This document shows positions 33,284 through 36,051 of a stretch of DNA of 36,051 bases, piece by piece (within the stretch, counting starts at the first letter, position 1; each line of letters begins with the position of its first letter). This DNA is from Victivallaceae bacterium (lineage in GTDB: Bacteria > Verrucomicrobiota > Lentisphaeria > Victivallales > Victivallaceae): positions 1-36,051 of the forward strand of contig JAQULZ010000009.1 in assembly GCA_028718375.1 (NCBI GenBank), read 5' to 3'. Under the pieces are notes generated by a model. The model was not told the origin of the DNA. It ran no database searches and was given only the letters and a program-made list of their open reading frames with translations. Position numbers and translations under genes: made by a program.

Positions 33284-35272
33284 ATGAAGACTGCAAAATT
33301 TGAAAGCCGTTTGAAAAAAGATGAAAATTTATTACCCGATTGGACTGCGCCGGAAAATTTGCGGTGGGCCTGGTGGGGGTGGGAGCCGTTAATGCACCGT
33401 TGTCGCGCCGGGGGGCACAAAATTGCCTACTTAGGGAATTCACAGTGGGCAAAACAATGGCATGACAGAATTTTTTCAGAAGCAACTGTACGGCAAATGA
33501 AGAAACTTGGAATCAATTTTGCCGTAACGCATTTTTTTAAGGGCATGGGATTGGAATCAGAAAAAGCGGAGATGCTTCAGACGAAACAATTTGTCGAGCT
33601 CTGTCACAAGCATGGGATCAAGGTGGCAGGGTACACCCAATTCGGCTCGTTATATTATGAGCTTTTCCTGAAAGAACAACCGAATGCTGCAGCGTGGATA
33701 ACCCGGCAAAGAAACGGTGATTTCATAAACTACGCGGGTAATGTATATTATCGCTGGAAACCCTGTGTGAATAGCCGTGAATTTAAAAATTATCTGAAAC
33801 AAGTTATTACTTACGGTGCGGAGGAAATAGGTTTAGATGCTTTTCATTTTGACAATGCTGATGCAAAACCATGTTATTGTGAAAACTGCCGGGGGCTTTT
33901 TCGGGACTATCTGAAGAAAAAAATAAATGATGAAAGGCGTCTTGGATTCCTTGACTTTAACCATATAGAACTGCCCCTTTATGATGAAAACTGCGCTCGT
34001 ATTGATGATCCGCTTTATCAGGAATGGATTTGTTTTCGTGTCGAATCCTTGACAAATGCCTGGCGTGAATTGTATTTGCACATAAAAAAGATAAATCCCG
34101 ACTTGGGTATGATTACCAATCCGAGTTTCCCGCGGGCTTTCGGCTGGGCAAATGACCGAAGTTTTCATCCGCGTGCCGCAGGAAAATATACAGACATGAT
34201 GTGGGCCGAAAACAGTAATTTCCCCACGGTTGCGGGAGATAAACACATAAGCCAAATTCGCGCATATAAAATCGGCAGAGCCTGTGGATATCGGGTCATT
34301 TCAACCTCCTGGAAGCATCATGACAGAAATGGTGATTTGCGTTGTCCAATAAGTGGGCGCGAAGTCCAATTATGCCTGGCTGAGGATGCTGCATTTGGTG
34401 GAACGATCGGAACAACTTGGGCTCTCCGTACCACAATAGGAAAGAAAATAGTTATAGATAATCAAGAATTGGCAGATTCCTTTGAAACGTATATCAAGTT
34501 CTTAGATCGAAATCGCGATTTATATACAAAAGCTGAGACCGATTCAAAAGTAGCTATTCTGCATTCATTTGAATCATTTGCTTATCGTACGTCAGAATCT
34601 TCTGCATTATTTACCGGCATGGAACAAATTCTTATTTCCGGCAGCATTCCGTATGAGGTAATATTCGAGGAAGATATTATTAAAGTTAAGCAATACCGGC
34701 TTTTGATAGTTGCCGGACAGGAATGTCTTTCCGATAAAACAATTCAGGCAATTCAGAGATTTGTCCGTGCCGGAGGAAAGGTTTTTGTCATTGGAGAAAG
34801 TGGGGCATGTGATGAAAAAGGGCTGACACGCGAAATAAATCCTCTGGCTGCCGTTGAAGATGGGGAAAATGTAGTCTCTGAAAGGAATGCAAATTCGAAT
34901 ATATTCGTAAAAGATGCGGTACAACATGCCCTTAAGCTTTCCCCGGGAGCCATGAAGGTACTTCGCAAGATTCGAAAAATGCTGAAAGCTGAGGATATTC
35001 CATTCTCCGTTTTGGCGCCACCGGGAGTCTTTGTTAACTGGACAAAATTACCAGACCACCGGAATGTCTTGCATCTTATTAATTATGACAATGAAAAAGC
35101 CGCAGTAAAAGTTTCCCTTTCTTTTATACCTGAAATTTGTGTTGGGCGGAAATATTCATTTCTTATGCCGGAAAAAGAATTGATGGCAAGTGGAAAATTG
35201 CCGGTTAAGTTAGAAATTAATGGGTTGACCACCTATGGCGTGGTAGTAATAGAATCTGAATATTACGCTTAA
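33284..35272 (+). CDS. GHL6-like putative glycosyl hydrolase
   Basis: The 662-residue protein has no signal peptide. Residues about 50-400 look like a TIM-barrel hydrolase-like fold of the GHL6 kind: VTHFFKGMG, VAGYTQFGS, GLDAFHFDNADAKPCYCENCRGLF with two clustered cysteines, and MITNPSF. The C-terminal half (about 420-660) resembles the beta-galactosidase trimerisation and beta-sandwich parts, with LLIVAGQECLSDKTIQAIQRFVRAGGKVFVIG. The enzyme probably cuts glycan fragments in the cytoplasm. The ribosome site (GAGAAGAG) is weak. Substrate is not known. Confidence 0.75.
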   Translation: MKTAKFESRLKKDENLLPDWTAPENLRWAWWGWEPLMHRCRAGGHKIAYLGNSQWAKQWHDRIFSEATVRQMKKLGINFAVTHFFKGMGLESEKAEMLQTKQFVELCHKHGIKVAGYTQFGSLYYELFLKEQPNAAAWITRQRNGDFINYAGNVYYRWKPCVNSREFKNYLKQVITYGAEEIGLDAFHFDNADAKPCYCENCRGLFRDYLKKKINDERRLGFLDFNHIELPLYDENCARIDDPLYQEWICFRVESLTNAWRELYLHIKKINPDLGMITNPSFPRAFGWANDRSFHPRAAGKYTDMMWAENSNFPTVAGDKHISQIRAYKIGRACGYRVISTSWKHHDRNGDLRCPISGREVQLCLAEDAAFGGTIGTTWALRTTIGKKIVIDNQELADSFETYIKFLDRNRDLYTKAETDSKVAILHSFESFAYRTSESSALFTGMEQILISGSIPYEVIFEEDIIKVKQYRLLIVAGQECLSDKTIQAIQRFVRAGGKVFVIGESGACDEKGLTREINPLAAVEDGENVVSERNANSNIFVKDAVQHALKLSPGAMKVLRKIRKMLKAEDIPFSVLAPPGVFVNWTKLPDHRNVLHLINYDNEKAAVKVSLSFIPEICVGRKYSFLMPEKELMASGKLPVKLEINGLTTYGVVVIESEYYA

Positions 35273-35296
35273 TAAAAAAGAAACGGGAATATCAGC

Positions 35297-35989
35297 ATGA
35301 AGGTTATTGCTCATAAATTAAGGGAAATTAAAAAACCGGTAGATAAACCGCTTTCGACTTTGGGGTACCATGACTTTACATCAAATGAGGATTGGCGGCG
35401 AAATTTAATCTCCTTTACCTCTCTCCTTTACCATTCTGTAAGGAGAACTATCGTTTGTGGACTTACTGCTTTTGATACGGACCTCATGTATGAATTTGAC
35501 TTGCAACGTAAAACGTTTCAATGTTTGGGGTACCCAAAAGTCAGCGAAAAATTCGAGATAAAAATCCATCGTTCTTTGCACCTGCTAAAAGATGGGCGGG
35601 TTGTTGGGGCTACTGCATGTCTACATCGCGAAGACCAACGTAAAGAGGGGACCGGAGGTCGGATTTTTATCTATGATCCGAAAGATAAAATATATGACTT
35701 TCTTGGTATCCCGGTCCCGTATGATTATATTCAAACCATCACTGTAGACGAAATGCGCGGCTTAATTTATGGCTTTACCTATCCGGTATTCAATTTTTTT
35801 GTCTTCGACATGGTAGCCCGCAAAAACCGACGGGTCGATTATATGGGAAGCATCCCTCATATTGTCGCTCTTGACGACAACGGCTGCTACTGGGCTACTT
35901 GGAATAATCGAACCCACTACTTATTTAAGAGCTTATCAACTAATAATTCTATAGTTTTGGATAGATTGCCATTATCTTATTCATGGTAA
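35297..35989 (+). CDS. beta-propeller-like protein, probably truncated by an insertion
   Basis: The visible 230 residues contain repeated short strands with loops, such as IFIYDPKDKIYDFLGIPVPYDYIQTI, DEMRGLIYGFTYPVFNFFVFD and IPHIVALDDNGCYWATWN, which look like blades of a propeller. Such proteins normally have six or seven blades, and this has about four. The final 20 residues read into DNA that on the opposite strand encodes a transposase end, so the true gene was probably cut near residue 211. Function is unknown; it stands at the end of the hydrolase run. Confidence 0.65.
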   Translation: MKVIAHKLREIKKPVDKPLSTLGYHDFTSNEDWRRNLISFTSLLYHSVRRTIVCGLTAFDTDLMYEFDLQRKTFQCLGYPKVSEKFEIKIHRSLHLLKDGRVVGATACLHREDQRKEGTGGRIFIYDPKDKIYDFLGIPVPYDYIQTITVDEMRGLIYGFTYPVFNFFVFDMVARKNRRVDYMGSIPHIVALDDNGCYWATWNNRTHYLFKSLSTNNSIVLDRLPLSYSW

Positions 35990-36051
35990 TCATCGTAGCG
36001 GCCAAATAGAGAAACCCGTTGTATGCACAGGCCGTTTTCTCGTAACGAACA
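35949..36051 (-). mobile_element. IS5-type insertion sequence, transposase C-terminus (partial)
   Basis: Read on the minus strand from the right edge, the translation includes RYEKTACAYNGFLYLAATMI and ends at a TAG at 35949-35951. This resembles the C-terminus of IS5-family DDE transposases (RYEK...A..YLA...L). About 33 codons are visible and the rest lies outside the window. A possible terminal repeat, AGAGCTTATCAACT, begins near 35929, which would place the insertion inside the propeller gene. Confidence 0.68.

Noticed and set aside
1-36051. CRISPR array
   Set aside because: The palindrome array at 1.0-1.2 kb has spacing too short and repeats too variable, and no cas gene is present.

Overview
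The window looks like a Lentisphaerota/Victivallales-type genome. This is inferred from three features: two regulators that fuse a GntR-type DNA-binding domain to a LacI-type sugar sensor, a type II secretion-like pseudopilin (motif [20 protein letters not shown]) placed beside large glycoside hydrolase-like proteins, and an MttB-family methyltransferase inside a carbohydrate locus. No rRNA, tRNA or CRISPR array was seen, so the taxonomy is only a suggestion.

The left half (about 1-19.2 kb) is accessory DNA read mostly on the minus strand. A replication and recombination block typical of a temperate phage or prophage runs from 15.2 kb down to 4.36 kb. It encodes a sigma-like factor, a RecB-type nuclease, a ParB-like protein, a Sak4/RecA-like ATPase, a small NrdD-tail-like zinc protein, a DUF669 protein, a RusA resolvase, an SF2 helicase whose C-terminus is an SSB-like acidic tip, a ParB-Dam methyltransferase fusion, a small PD-(D/E)XK protein, a PrimPol-DUF3987 primase/helicase, and a small Mor/CD3324-like regulator. 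An AT-rich array of a repeated nonamer lies between the last two genes and is a candidate replication origin. No integrase, terminase or structural gene is in view, so the element continues beyond the window or is incomplete. Further left are a second ParB-methyltransferase (cut by the window edge), a GntR/LacI regulator, a regularly spaced array of five palindromes between them, a vapBC toxin-antitoxin pair and an orphan CopG/BrnA-type antitoxin on the plus strand.

Between 15.43 and 19.08 kb lies a separate four-gene minus-strand unit. It has a strong terminator hairpin on each side, and two of its proteins belong to a paired but uncharacterised family. It is the best candidate here for an undescribed system.

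The right half (19.7-36 kb) is read on the plus strand and looks like a regulated glycan-use locus. A near-consensus promoter drives a GntR/LacI regulator, a PHP-domain phosphoesterase, a 1090-residue clan GH-A hydrolase and a pseudopilin, all with overlapping or touching ends. These are followed by a large secreted CBM9/DUF4091-like protein, a non-pyrrolysine MttB homologue, a NodB-fold protein overlapping a tandem GNAT acetyltransferase, a GHL6-like hydrolase and a beta-propeller-like protein. The last gene appears to be broken by an IS5-type element whose transposase C-terminus runs off the right edge. Base composition changes along the locus: the 1090-residue hydrolase gene is GC-rich, while everything after 25.2 kb is AT-rich, which suggests assembly from several sources.
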